A DNA stretch of 64,000 nucleotides from assembly GCA_037957365.1 (NCBI GenBank), contig JARHVA010000349.1:4204501-4268500 (forward strand), in the 5' to 3' direction. The stretch comes from Torreya grandis (taxonomy: Eukaryota; Streptophyta; Pinopsida; Cupressales; Taxaceae). Made by a program: the position numbers and the translations under genes. Below, one piece after another: positions 25,141 to 35,743 of the stretch; the stretch's first letter is position 1; each line of letters starts with the position of its first letter. The notes beneath the pieces were generated by a model, which was not told where the DNA came from, did no database searches, and saw only the letters and a program-made list of their open reading frames with translations.

Positions 25141-26081
25141 AGGTGTCATAGATAGTGTGCTCTTATGCCAGTCTAGAGGAGGTTTAGTTGTTTAACCCTA
25201 AAATAGATAAAGATTGGGGTTATATAGATATTAAAGGGGTATATATAAAAGAAATGGCATAATGGTGCTAATAATATATTTAATAATATAATTAAATTCT
25301 AAACTTAGATATAAACATAGATTAAATTTATTATGTTAATATAGTCTAAATATGTAAAGTATAACTATGCTAGATATATAAATAATAAAGAAGTGAAATA
25401 CTTAGCTTGTTCTAATTATAATGTAGTTTTAGATCTAGAATAGCCTGAAAATAGATGGGAAGGATATTATGGAATAATCATCAAATTATATATTTGACAC
25501 CTTTAACTCATTTGATAATAACATTAGCCCATGATGGTTGCATCAACTCTACTATTGGGTTAAAAACTATTTTCTTGTATGGAATATATACTAAAATGGG
25601 ATGTAACCACATATATGATTTTGGGTTTTTATTTTCCTTCACTCTAGTGCATTCATATTTTGGTAATGGATAGTTTCTCCTTATGAAATGGTAAAACCCT
25701 AGATTTCTATCTTCAATATGACTTTGGGGGAGAATGGGTTAGTGGGAAATGGTGTTGAGACTACCCCATTACCATGCTATAAAATGATGTTGCCTACATA
25801 TCCAATACTCAAGGAGAGTGCCTCAGACTCATGTAGTTCTCCCATACATGTTAGATTGTGTGTATATCATAAAATATGTGAAAAAATAAGTACAATGGTG
25901 ACCTAACTTGTAACTTGGCATATCAGGCTCTTGGGCTACTCCTCTATCACTTCATATATATAAATGTGTTATACCTATAAATAATATGGAAATAAGGAAG
26001 CTTTGTTAAATTAAATGCTTGATAGAGTCTTTTTTATAAGTGACTTTGTATCTTTGGTCTTTTTCAAGGTGAGGAATGAAT
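25141..26081. other. Flank of element D, no gene recognised
   Basis: AT-rich sequence with no recognisable protein motif. It ends with the pentamer TGAAT (26077-26081), the left copy of the target-site duplication of element D. Confidence 0.5.
26077..26081. repeat. Target-site duplication of element D, left copy
   Basis: TGAAT directly precedes the TGTTGGCATG start of the 5' LTR. The same pentamer follows the CA end of the 3' LTR at 47687-47691. Confidence 0.75.
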
Positions 26082-29000
26082 TGTTGGCATGTTGTTGTCA
26101 TTGATGTCAAAAGGGTGCATCATGTAAATGCATAATGGTCATTGATGTCAAAGGTCTATTTAGTCAAGTGATTGATCATGGTAGTGGAATAAAGAGAGTG
26201 TTGATTAGTGAGTGAGTATTATGGATATGAGTAGCCTATTGAGAGTGTGTTCTCAATTGGAAATATCATGTTGTCAACGGTGAATAAGCCTAGTTGGTAG
26301 TGTGTAATGAGACAAGGTACATTGAGAGAGTATTTTAATTAGAGGATGTTGTCATGAGATAATTTAAATGTAAGAGATAATTTAAAGGTAAGAGAGAATT
26401 TGTAGGCAACTAATATATTATGATTACATGAAAGTATAGTTCATTGATGTCAAAGGTGTATCATGTCAAGATTGATTTTGTGATATAAAAAACATCTTGT
26501 GATGGTTGACGTCAAAGGTAACTAAGGACAAATGGTAGTATGTGATATGTCAAGGTACATGAAAGAGTAGGTGAATGAAATAAAAAGTGTTTCCATGAGA
26601 GATAAGAGTGTCATCATAAGAAGATAAGATTTTGGTCATGTGAGTTGTCATGAGTAAGGTCATTCATGAAAGAGAAAGTGTTGCATCTAATGAGGTTTGG
26701 TGTCAAAAGTGTTCAGGTACATAGAAGAGAGATGTCAAGTCATATGAAGTTTGGCCATGTGGTTTTAGGTCTGTATGAGGCTATGGAATATTTTTGTCAT
26801 TATAAAGAGAATGGTGAAGTGATATTATTATTTTTTGATGTCTTATGTCTACTTCTTTGATGTTTTTTTGAGGTCATGACAGGGAAGGAATATGTCAAGG
26901 TGTCAAGGGCATTAGAAGCTTGAACCTAGTCATGGCATGGTGAAGGTTTGAGATGGTGGCATGATGAGGTGAGTGAACTTAGGAATGTGAAAGGTTTTTA
27001 AGGTTGTGGGATAATGAGAATAAGGTATGGATGTACTTATAAGTGTTTCAAAGTGAGTCTATGAAGGTAGGTCATTCAGTCTTGATCTACACCTAGACCA
27101 TTCTTTAACACTATTTAGCCTAATGAGGCATGAGGATCAGATTTAAAGGTGAATGTGTGAAAGAGAGCATAAATATAGGTATTAATTTTTTTTCAAGATT
27201 TATCATGAAGTATGAGGTTATGTTTTGCAGGAAAAGGCATGGAAAGTGGTTTTGAGGTCTCTCAAGTGCACAAAATGAAGGTATGCAAACTTGAGAAGGA
27301 ATTTTAGGTGTTCATTGGCATATGTAACCTATGCATGGGAACATAATATATTAAGGAGAGATATTTAATCATACTACATAAGATCTCCAAGTATTGGTTT
27401 TGGATTTAAGGGGTAGTCCTTTATGAACAATTGTTAACACCAAAACCTATGTTAAACCTCTCTAAAATACTAATAAGGACCCAATGTGAAATATATTGTT
27501 AAAATAAACTTATAATGGACTAAAATTCATATAATAACAATTGGATCTTGTATTAAAATCTCCTAGGTACCTCTAGGTGGTGGTGGTTAGTTAGATGATA
27601 GAGAAAATGCATAATTACAGGCTTATTTATCAAGAAACTATTGTAGATCTCAAAAGTTGTATTTTTCAAGAAGATAAAATGGATATAAGAAGAATATAGA
27701 GACTAATAATAAATTAATGTGATGATTTTTATATATTTTCACCCTTAAAGTGTGACAAATTGGTCATCTAAGTTAGCTAGTCGTAGAGAGACCTAATGGT
27801 GTGAATAGTGATAAACCTATGCAGAGATGAGAAGATGGATTTGAGGGAATTAGCATGTTAGTTTGATGAAACCAAGTGAATTAAGAGTTTATTTATTAAT
27901 TTTAAGTAATTTTAATTCTCTAAATAATTTTTGGAGGTTATTAAATATGTTAATAAGTTGCTCACAAAAATGACCTGTCTGGTTCAGATAAGACTATGTG
28001 ATATAAGGTCAAGAAATTGGTCTTCAAGACCAATATTTGACATTAGACACCAAACATTGGTGGCCCTTATGACCACAACCATTAGATAGATGGTGGTTTT
28101 GAAAAATAGGGTCAAGGTGGAAGTTTTGAGCAATTATAAATTTTAAGTAGTTTTAATTCTTTAAATAAGTTTTGGAGGTTAGTGAATATGTTAATAAGTT
28201 GCTCACAAAAATGACCTATCTAGTTAAGATAAGAATTTTTGATATAAGGCCAAGAAATTGGTCTATAATACCAATATTTTCCATTATAAACCAACCATTG
28301 GTGGCTCTTATGACCACAACCATCAGCTAGATGGTGGTTTTGACAAATAGGGTCAAGAAGGTAGTTTTGATCAAATTGGATTCAAAACAAAAGGATATCA
28401 AAATAAAATGACATACACTTAATTATTTAAATAAGTTTTGGAGGTTAGTGAATATGTTAATAATTTTCTCATAAAAATGAATTGTCTGGTTTAGAAAAGA
28501 CTGTGTGATATAAGGTCAAGAAATTAGTCTACAAGACCAATATTTGCCATTAGACTATATGATATTTATATCTTATGATGTTTTATATGTATCGTAGTAT
28601 CATTTAAATGAAAAAAGAGTCATGAAAATTGTCTACATAGGTCTTGGAGGTCTAAGTCACCATGATTGGTATTTGAGGTAAATTGGTAGTTGTGAGTGAG
28701 TAAGTTGTAGAGATGTTCTTGAGCCTTTATCTCAAGTGTGAAAATGTTACAAGAATTTTGTGATGAACTTAAGGTCATGGAAAATATTTATAAATTTTTA
28801 ATTTTTCATATTTAAATATCCTAAGATTATTTTATTTTTATTTTTTTGAGACAAACTTTTGAGGTACATATGCCTAATAAGGCAGTTGATCCTAAAGGAA
28901 CTTTAATGGTATGAACAAAAAACACAAGTATAATTAAGCATGTAAAAGGTTAGTATAGGTATTATTATAATTTATTAAATGGTTTTAAGTTGTTGGATAA

Positions 29001-29955
29001 TTATATATGGTTCCAAGATAATCAATATTTGATGTTAATAAGATAGACCTAATGCGATTAGGTCTCCATGAGGCCTAAAAGAGAGATGAAGCCTAATTGA
29101 GTGTTGTAGACCAAAAGGGGTCCAAATTTCATTGGAACCATGTTAATAAAGTTTTATATGACCTATTTTATTTCCTAACAAAGTTTTTTAATGTTTATGG
29201 ATGACTAAGTGGTGTGTAACCATATGTATAGTATATATACAAGGTAATTTAGGCTTATTTGAGATATAGAGAGTAAGTAAATGGATTGATAAATCAATGA
29301 GCCTAACAAGGTTGGGTAATATGTTTTAAAAAATTAGGAGAGAGGATATAATAATTTTATGAAGATCATATATATTTTATGTAGTTGAAAATTAAGATCA
29401 TATGACCTATTCAATCTTGAAGAGGGCTAGTTGAGTAAAGAAGCCTATACACAGTTTTGAGAGAGATCAAGTGGAGTAGAGATGGAGTGATACTAATAAA
29501 TTTATTGTTTATTGAGAGGATATAATATTTAAATAATGTATTTGTTCTTAATTTATGACAATGGAAATATTTAAAATAGATAAAATAAATATTTGAGTGG
29601 AAAGAAGTGTGAATGACTGAGTTAATGATAGGTCAAAAAGGGAGTTAAAGATTCCTTATAGGTTAGTGATTTTAGAATTGGTATTAGATAATTTTTTTAT
29701 TGGTTAAGATGGAGTTTTATATTCCTTTTAGGTTGGTGATTTTATAAGTGACCCTTGACTAATTTGGTGCTTAGTCATAAGGGGTTGTATCCTCTTAACA
29801 AGTGGGTGCTTGCTAAAGTCACGTGGGTGATTGATAAATTTGGGGTTTGTGATCCATATTGGGTTGGTGATTAACTAAATGATTAAGGGTAATTTATTGA
29901 ATTTTTTTGAAGAATAATTCACCCACCCCCACTCTTAGTCATTGTGATTCCAATA
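26082..29955 (+). repeat. 5' LTR of copia D (3.87 kb)
   Basis: It starts TGTTGGCATG and ends ATTCCAATA before the primer site. It matches 38284-41330 and then 47301-47686. The U3 part carries repeated CATTGATGTCAAAGG motifs. The tail has several GGTTGGTGATT/GGTGCTT phrases and a pyrimidine-rich CACCCACCCCCACTCTTAG before the end. A roughly 250-bp segment is triplicated here but single in the other LTR. At nearly 3.9 kb it is long for a copia LTR. Confidence 0.85.
27890..28560 (+). repeat. Tandem triplication inside the 5' LTR of copia D
   Basis: Three diverged copies of a unit of about 240-280 bp start near 27895, 28139 and 28420. Each contains TTTTGGAGGTTA, a CTCACAAAAATGACC-like segment, and ATAAGGTCAAGAAATTGGTC. 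The 3' LTR has one copy, near 39978-40135. Confidence 0.8.
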
Positions 29956-29970
29956 ATTAGTATCATATCT
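29956..29970 (+). promoter_or_regulatory. Primer binding site of copia D (mutated)
   Basis: ATTAGTATCATATC follows the LTR end directly. The usual copia site for initiator methionine tRNA is TGGTATCAGAGC; this copy keeps most positions. It fixes the LTR border. Confidence 0.7.
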
Positions 29971-30022
29971 TGGTGTTTTAAATTAATATTAACATCTTGA
30001 AAGAGATCCTTGAAACACAATC

Positions 30023-30221
30023 ATGTCTAGTCAATAAGTACAAGGAGGTTTCTCAACCAATAAGGCTCCTCTCTTAAATGGGAATAACCATGAATTTTGA
30101 TTAATTATAATGAATGTGTGTGTGTGTGTGTGTATAGATATGTGTGTGTGTGTGTATATATATATGTATATATATGTATATATATATGTATGTGTGTGTG
30201 TATATACACACACACAGATAT

Positions 30222-30308
<87 letters not shown>

Positions 30309-31995
30309 GGTTATGACATATTCCAATATTTTTCTTTATGGATGAAATCCACCTTATTTACCACCAATTGACACAATAGGCAAGAAGGTAAATGAAAACA
30401 ACTCTAAGGTAGTGAATGCCATCTTGTGTGATCTTTCAGAGGTAGAATTTGTAAAGGTCATGCATTATGATAAAACTAAAGGGATTTGTGAAATTTTTTA
30501 TACCATTTATGAAGTAGATATCAAATTCAAGTTAGAAAAATTATAGACTTACCAAAGGTAGTTTGAAAGTCTGAGAATGAAGGAGGATGAAAACATTACA
30601 TCTTATATGTTAAGAGTAGATGAAGTGGAAAATGTCATTAGAGGTCTAGGAGAGAAGTTGGAATAATCAAATATAGTTTAAAAGGTATTAATATCCCTAA
30701 GATATAAGTTTTATTCAAATGTGTTTGATGTGTAATAGATCAAAGATCTTAAAATACTTTATATGGATGAGCTTCATGGCATTTTGACTACCTATGAAAT
30801 GATAACAAGTGATTGAAGACCTTCTAAGAAGGAAGTTGAAAAAAAAAATAATATAAAAAGGTCAAGGATGATGTTGACATAAATATTTATGATCATAAGA
30901 TATAATCGATATTTGTAAAGAAACTAAGAAAATGATCAGGTAAGTATAAAGACAAGTTTCCATTCAAATGCTTTAACTATGGTAAGATTGGTCACTTTGC
31001 CTCTAATTTTCCTAACAAGGATAATAATAAGCATTATGAAGAACATGATGAATATCATGGTTATTATAAGAAGATATATAAGCCTAACAGTAGTAAAATA
31101 GGTTTTAGGAAGTATGAAGGCAAGAAAGGGTCATTAAAGAACAAGAAAAAACTCTATACCAAAGAAGACAATAATTCATCTAATGTGACACAAGTACATT
31201 TGATAGTGATGATGATAATAATGATCATGATAGAAATGAAACCTTATCCATGGCTATATAAATAGACAATGAGGGATATTCAAGAGGGAAAATTCTTATG
31301 GATGATGAAGAATTAGATGAAGAAGAGGTTGAAGTGAACTTGAGGCAGAATTGGTGAGTGCTCTAGAGGAGTTAAAGTTTCAAAGAATGAAGAATAAGAA
31401 ACTAAGATCATTGGTTAAGAGTTATGAAGATAAAATAAATCTCTTTGAAGAGATACTAAGTAAAAATACCAATGAAAATTAGGAGATCATAAAATAGTTG
31501 GAAACTCAGATTGAGATTGTCTCTACAAGTCTTAATACCAAGGAAGAGGGATGCATCAAGTTTAGAATATAAATGGAGTCATTGAAGGTAGAATTAGATT
31601 AGCCAATATAAAAATTGAAGACACATCATAAATTTGAAAAGAGTAATGAAGTTATTTGGTGATTTTTTTAATTATTCAAAGGTCTCCATATGACAAAATA
31701 GGTCTTAGATTCAAAGAATACCAAAAAGAGAATAAGGAAATTTAGACCTCAAAGACATGTTTAAACTCTCAAATTTGAGACTTAAAGTGATCATCAACAA
31801 GTGAAGAGTTCGAACATGAAAGTTAACATGAAGAGACCAATCAAGTAGTGCAATTCAATGAGGTATTCCAATAATTTTAATGGTATTTATTTTGATTTTC
31901 ATAGCTTTGTTCATAGAGCAAGTGATTGTAGAATGGTTTTAAGGGATGAGTTATTATGGGACCATGGGAGAAGGATTGATCAGTCAAGAGGTAAG
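30023..31995 (+). pseudogene. Copia D gag, 5' part (broken, interrupted by element C)
   Basis: Gag forms the particle shell. An ATG at 30023 leads into GGFSTNKAPLLNGNNHEF*LI, where the conserved Trp is a TGA stop. A 190-bp TG/TA/CA microsatellite then replaces the next codons. From 30346 the gag core resumes: PPIDTIGKKVNENNSKVVN, AILCDLSEVEFVKVMHY, KL*TYQR*FESLRM, ENITSYMLRVDEVENVIRGL and MDELHGILTTYEM, the UBN2-type gag domain of copia elements. A zinc knuckle near 30970-31011 reads CFNYGKIGHFASNF, with the second Cys now Tyr and the last now Phe. A second knuckle-like segment lies near 31880-31930. The frame runs to the insertion point of element C and continues beyond it. Confidence 0.85.
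30115..30304. repeat. Compound TG/TA/CA microsatellite inside copia D gag
   Basis: (TG)n blocks alternate with (TA)n blocks and turn into a long (CA)n run, so the left and right halves are partly complementary. Reading frames of repeated Cys-Val or His-Thr across it are artefacts of the repeat. Confidence 0.95.
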
Positions 31996-32007
31996 TACAA
32001 TAATTTG
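31996..32007 (+). repeat. Target site of element C, left copy (ATTTG at 32003-32007)
   Basis: AATAATTTG precedes the TGTTGGAAAT start of the LTR. The minimal 5-bp duplication is ATTTG, repeated at 36886-36890. Gag codons of element D run into this site and resume after the second copy. Confidence 0.85.
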
Positions 32008-32492
32008 TGTTGGAAATATTGTCATTGATGTCAAAGGTTTAACATTATTGGTGATAAAGGCCCCATTGCATTTAATGTTGTTTATAATAAATATATCTTG
32101 GCTAATATGAGTTAATATTTATTTAATATTAATGAATATATTTTTGGTTGCATATGAGACAAAAGAAGGGCCCATAGAGAAGTTGAAAAGCCATGGGGTA
32201 AAGAAAAAAGAAGGATGGGACACACTTTCCCATGAAGAGTCATCTTGGGGAATACCAAGAGTCACCAAGTGAAGACAAAAGAGTAAGGGCACAATTTCTC
32301 ATGAAGGGACACTTTGAGGAATACGAAAAGTCACCAAAGATAAGGACAAAAGTGGGAAGGATGTTTTTGGTCATGAAGAGTCACCACATGACTTTTCAAA
32401 GGCTTGAATATGAAGGGTCATCCAAGATTGGCACCATTTTCCATGAGGATTGAAGGGTCACAAAGGGGGAAGGCCAAAAATCATTTGGAAAG

Positions 32493-32501
32493 CTATAAAT
32501 A
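32493..32501 (+). promoter_or_regulatory. TATA box of copia C 5' LTR
   Basis: CTATAAATAAAGG sits mid-LTR. The same box, as TTATAAATAAAGG, is at about 36229 in the 3' LTR. Confidence 0.6.
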
Positions 32502-32711
32502 AAGGCTTGAGAAGCCATTTGTAAATTTGAGAGATAGAGGTTGATTTGATATTGTAATATCTAGCTTAGAAGAGCAATTGTGAAAGATGAATATGATTTG
32601 TATTTGTTATATCTAGCTTAGAAGAGAAAAGGTGAGAGAGAGGAAAGAGATTTTATATTGATCTATCATTTGTTGAGATAGAAACATTGAGAGATAGGTG
32701 TGTGGTATACA

Positions 32712-32885
32712 CAAAGGGGTTGGTGCTCCTGTGGGTTGGTGCTCACAAATTATTATTGGGTTGGTGCTCGGTAAAGGGGTTGGTGCTCAGCAAAGGGGTT
32801 GGTACTTGGCAAAGGGGTGTGGTGCTCATGTGGGTTGGTGCTCATGAATAGTAGTTAGGGTAGTGCTCAGCAAAGGGGTATGGTG
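32712..32885 (+). repeat. GGGTTGGTGCTC minisatellite in copia C 5' LTR
   Basis: About nine variant copies of a 14-30 bp unit with core GGTTGGTGCTC occur. The 3' LTR has a similar number at 36450-36635, in a different arrangement. Confidence 0.9.
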
Positions 32886-33139
32886 CTCCTGCAATCTTGG
32901 ATTGAAAATATTGTTTGGGTTTGTGCTCATTCATATACTTGAGATTGTTCTCCATAGTTTTCCCACATTGGGTTTCCATGTTATATCTAGTGTCTCTCTC
33001 TATCTTGTGTGGTGTTTATTGTTTGAGTTTTATTGCATATCTTGAATGTTTGATTAAGTTAAATTTGGTTAAAGGAAAATTTTCTAAGATATATGATATA
33101 TTGATTCACCCCCCCTCTCAATATATCCCATGCTTAATA

Positions 33140-33153
33140 ATTGGTATCAAAGT
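33140..33153 (+). promoter_or_regulatory. Primer binding site of copia C
   Basis: ATTGGTATCAAAG directly follows the LTR. It is one or two changes from the TGGTATCAGAGC site for initiator methionine tRNA that is standard in plant copia elements. Confidence 0.85.
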
Positions 33154-33204
33154 AGGTTCCTTTTTGAAAAGTTTTATAGCTTGAAGGTAGATTAGGAAAG
33201 CACG

Positions 33205-34370
33205 ATGGCTGGGTCACATGAAGGATTTTATACAAATAAGGCACCTTTGTTTGATGGGATGAATTATGATTTTTAGATCATGATAATGAAGGTTTATTTG
33301 ATGGCCCTTGGATTTGACATATGGAAAGCCGTGGTGGAGGAATATGAAGAGCCACAGACATCTACAATTTTTCTAGCAAAAAAGAAGGCAAGTGAATGTA
33401 ATGCTAAAGCTTTAAATGCTATTTTATGTGGTTTATGTGAATCTAAATTTGTTAAAGTTATGAAATATAAATCTACTCATGAAACTTGGGTAAAACTTGA
33501 GAATATTTACAAAGGTGATGGACAGGTTCAGCAAGCTAAGTTGTAGACTTTTAGAAGGTAATTTGAAAGTTTTAAGATGGAAGAAGAAGATATAGCAAGT
33601 TATCTTTTACGAGTTGATCAAATTGTAAATCAGATTCAAGGTCTTGGAGAAATGTTGGATGAGTCAACGGCGGTGAAAAAGGTTTTGAGATCTCTACCAA
33701 TGAAATATTATGCAAAGGTTTTGGCAATCGAGGAGATGAAGAATTTAGCGAAGCTAAAGATGGATGAGCTTCATGGTATTCTCACGGCATATGAGATGTA
33801 GATAGAACAAGATAAACCCTCAAAGAGAGAAGAAACTTTCAAGACATCAAAGAAGGAGAAAGCTAATATTCAAGAATTAAGTGATAGTTTCAGTGATGAT
33901 GAAGATGACAATGGAGCACTTTTCATTCGCAAGCTGAAAAGAGGAACATGTAAATATCAAGGAAAATTACCTTTTAAATGTTTTAATTATGGAAAGATTG
34001 GAAATTTTTTAGCTAGATGCCTAAATAAGGGAAATTATTATGAATAAGAAGAAAATCCTACATAAAAGAAGAATTTCAAAGGAAAATCTAAAAAGGGATT
34101 CGAGAAGAAGAGCATGTATTCTAATGATCCTAGCTCAGTTGAAGATAGTGGAGTCAGTGATTTAGAAGAAGAAGAGATTCTATTCATGTCCATACATGAA
34201 GGTGATCAAGAGGAAGAAGAGGAACAAGTTGAAGTGAATATGGAAGGAGAGCTCATTTGTGCCTTAGAAGAGTCAGAAGTTGTTTAAAAGAAGAATCAAA
34301 GATTAAAGCACCAGATCGAGAAAAATGAATAGGAGTCAAAGGAAATGATTGAAGATCTACAATCACACTT
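33205..34370 (+). pseudogene. Copia C gag core and first zinc knuckle (stops)
   Basis: The ATG at 33205 fits the usual distance after the primer site and opens MAGSHEGFYTNKAPLFDG. The conserved Trp that follows is a TAG stop. The same frame continues with MALGFDIWKAVVEEY, ALNAILCGLCESKFVKVM, the UBN2-type core SYLLRVDQIVNQIQGLGE, KVLRSLPMKYYAKV and MDELHGILTAYEM. Two Gln codons in KL*TFRR*FESF are stops. A zinc knuckle at about 33979-34020 reads CFNYGKIGNFLARC, with Cys to Tyr and His to Asn changes. An acidic, charged tail follows. All of this is in one frame, broken by stops only. Confidence 0.9.
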
Positions 34371-35037
34371 TGAATAACCAAAAAGAATTAAGAAGATCTC
34401 ATAGCACCGTTGGAAATAGAAAGAAAAGAATGTCAAAGGTATGTTATTGAAATTGCCTCTTTAAAAGAAGATATTAAGAAAGTAGTCAGTGATTCAAAAT
34501 TTGAAGAGAGCACTAACATGCTAAATAATATACTAGAAAGTCAAAAAGCATATTCAGATAAGATAGGGATCATTTTTGAAAAGAAAAAGAGCTATGGTGA
34601 AGCTCTTACACAAGAGGAAACAAAAAGGGGAGAAGTGAAGAATACATAGGACATTCCAAACAGAGAAGGCTGGAGAGAGCAAAGCTACAAAAGACAATCA
34701 GGTTAGAGATAAACAGATAGGTCTTATTTTTATGGCTATTATTTTTATTGTAATGGATATGGTCACAAGAAATTAGAATTTAGAAAAAGAGCTAACAATT
34801 TTAGAAATAAGGAGAAGGAAAGTCAAGTAGAGTCAAGCAAAAGCCATAACTTTTTTGCTCCTCTATCAAGATTTGATGAAGAGACCATAGTATGATACAA
34901 GTGCAACAACTTCAAACACATAGCTTGGTATTATAGAAGCATGTTAAAGTCATTCAAAAAGGATTAGAGTTTCAAAGCACCATTCATCAAGAAGAAGGTT
35001 CAAACATGTTCATGGTAGAAGAAATAACATGAAGATT
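34371..35037 (+). pseudogene. Copia C gag tail: coiled coil and knuckle remnants
   Basis: A separate frame at 34410-34649 encodes a helical, charged stretch (IASLKEDIKKVVSDSKFEES) likely to form a coiled coil. It is followed by knuckle-like segments YYFYCNGYGHKKLEF and YKCNNFKHIAWYY, where several Cys have become Tyr or Phe. A frame change relative to the gag core and several stops show it is broken. Multiple knuckles after a coiled coil are seen in large copia gag proteins. Confidence 0.7.
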
Positions 35038-35039
35038 TT

Positions 35040-35450
35040 ATGATGGTTCAGACAACCCTACACGTCAGAGGTAAAGATCAGCCATGGTTAATTGATAGTA
35101 GATGTTCGAGGCATATGACAGGTGATAAAAGTAAGTTCATATCTCTAAAGAAGATCAATGGTGGTATAGTGAGATTCAAAGATAAAACCACTGCTAGGAT
35201 AGTCAGAAAAGGTACTTTGAGTTTGGATTATGGTAGAACAAAGACTACGAATGTTTTATATGTAAAAGGTCTTAAGCATAATCTATTGAGTGTTAGTCAA
35301 ATATGTGATCAAGGATATACATTAAAGTTTCATAAAGAAGGTTGTGAGATTAGAATAAAAGATTCAAATGAGTTGATTGCAGATGCTTAAAGGACAGGGA
35401 ACAATGTGTATGTATTGTCAGATATCTTCTCAAAGGCACGATCAAAGGAT
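35040..35450 (+). pseudogene. Copia C protease remnant and gag-pre-integrase stub
   Basis: The frame reads WLIDSRCSRHMTGDKSKF, the copia retropepsin active-site region, with the expected Asp-Ser-Gly changed to Asp-Ser-Arg. The following GGIVRFKD, TTNVLYVKGLKHNLLSVSQ and CDQGYTLKFHKEGCEI are the usual sequel. After a stop NNVYVLSD marks the gag-pre-integrase segment. Then the sequence jumps to the 3' end of the element; integrase and RT are absent. The deletion point is close to 35470. Confidence 0.85.
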
Positions 35451-35743
35451 ACATTCAAAGATCAGTGAGAGGAGTTGGGATTAATTTCTATTACTTCCTA
35501 CCATTGATGTTCAACATCAAGTGAGGGGGTGCTAAGTGTTATCTCTAAGTAGGCCCTTTGCCATTGATGTCAAAGGGGGAGAATAACAGGTACAAGTACA
35601 TATGCAAAAAATAGGTACAGGAAATAGGTACAAGTTGCTACAGTAAGGGGGAGTTATTATATATTTTCAGATGACAGTATGTGTAGTTGATAGGATATGG
35701 TAGTTTTAGGATTGAGGTTGCCATCAATGACAAAGGGGGAGAT
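35451..35743 (+). other. Copia C 3' untranslated end and polypurine tracts
   Basis: The stretch contains CATTGATGTCAAAGGGGGAG at 35563-35582 and the final tract CAAAGGGGGAGAT at 35731-35743 directly before the 3' LTR. It begins at the junction that removed the rest of pol. Confidence 0.75.

Larger units (their letters stand above)
32008..33139 (+). repeat. 5' LTR of copia C
   Basis: It starts TGTTGGAAAT and ends GCTTAATA before the primer site. It holds CATGAAGRGTCA-type repeats in U3 (about 32230-32450), a TATA box near 32493 and a GGGTTGGTGCTC minisatellite (32712-32885). An open frame of 73 codons at 32232-32453 recurs in both LTRs; it is built from the U3 repeats and is probably not a protein. 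Confidence 0.9.

Noticed and set aside
28000..28560. CRISPR-like or satellite array from the 250-bp direct repeats
   Set aside because: Only three diverged copies without spacer pattern; explained as tandem copies inside an LTR in a plant genome.
30031..30371. Six overlapping open frames of Cys-Val or His-Thr repeats
   Set aside because: They are translations of the TG/CA microsatellite in all frames, with no other sequence support.
32232..32453. 73-codon open frame inside the C LTR, repeated at 35968-36189
   Set aside because: It recurs only because it is in both LTRs, and consists of short U3 repeats; no protein likeness or start context.
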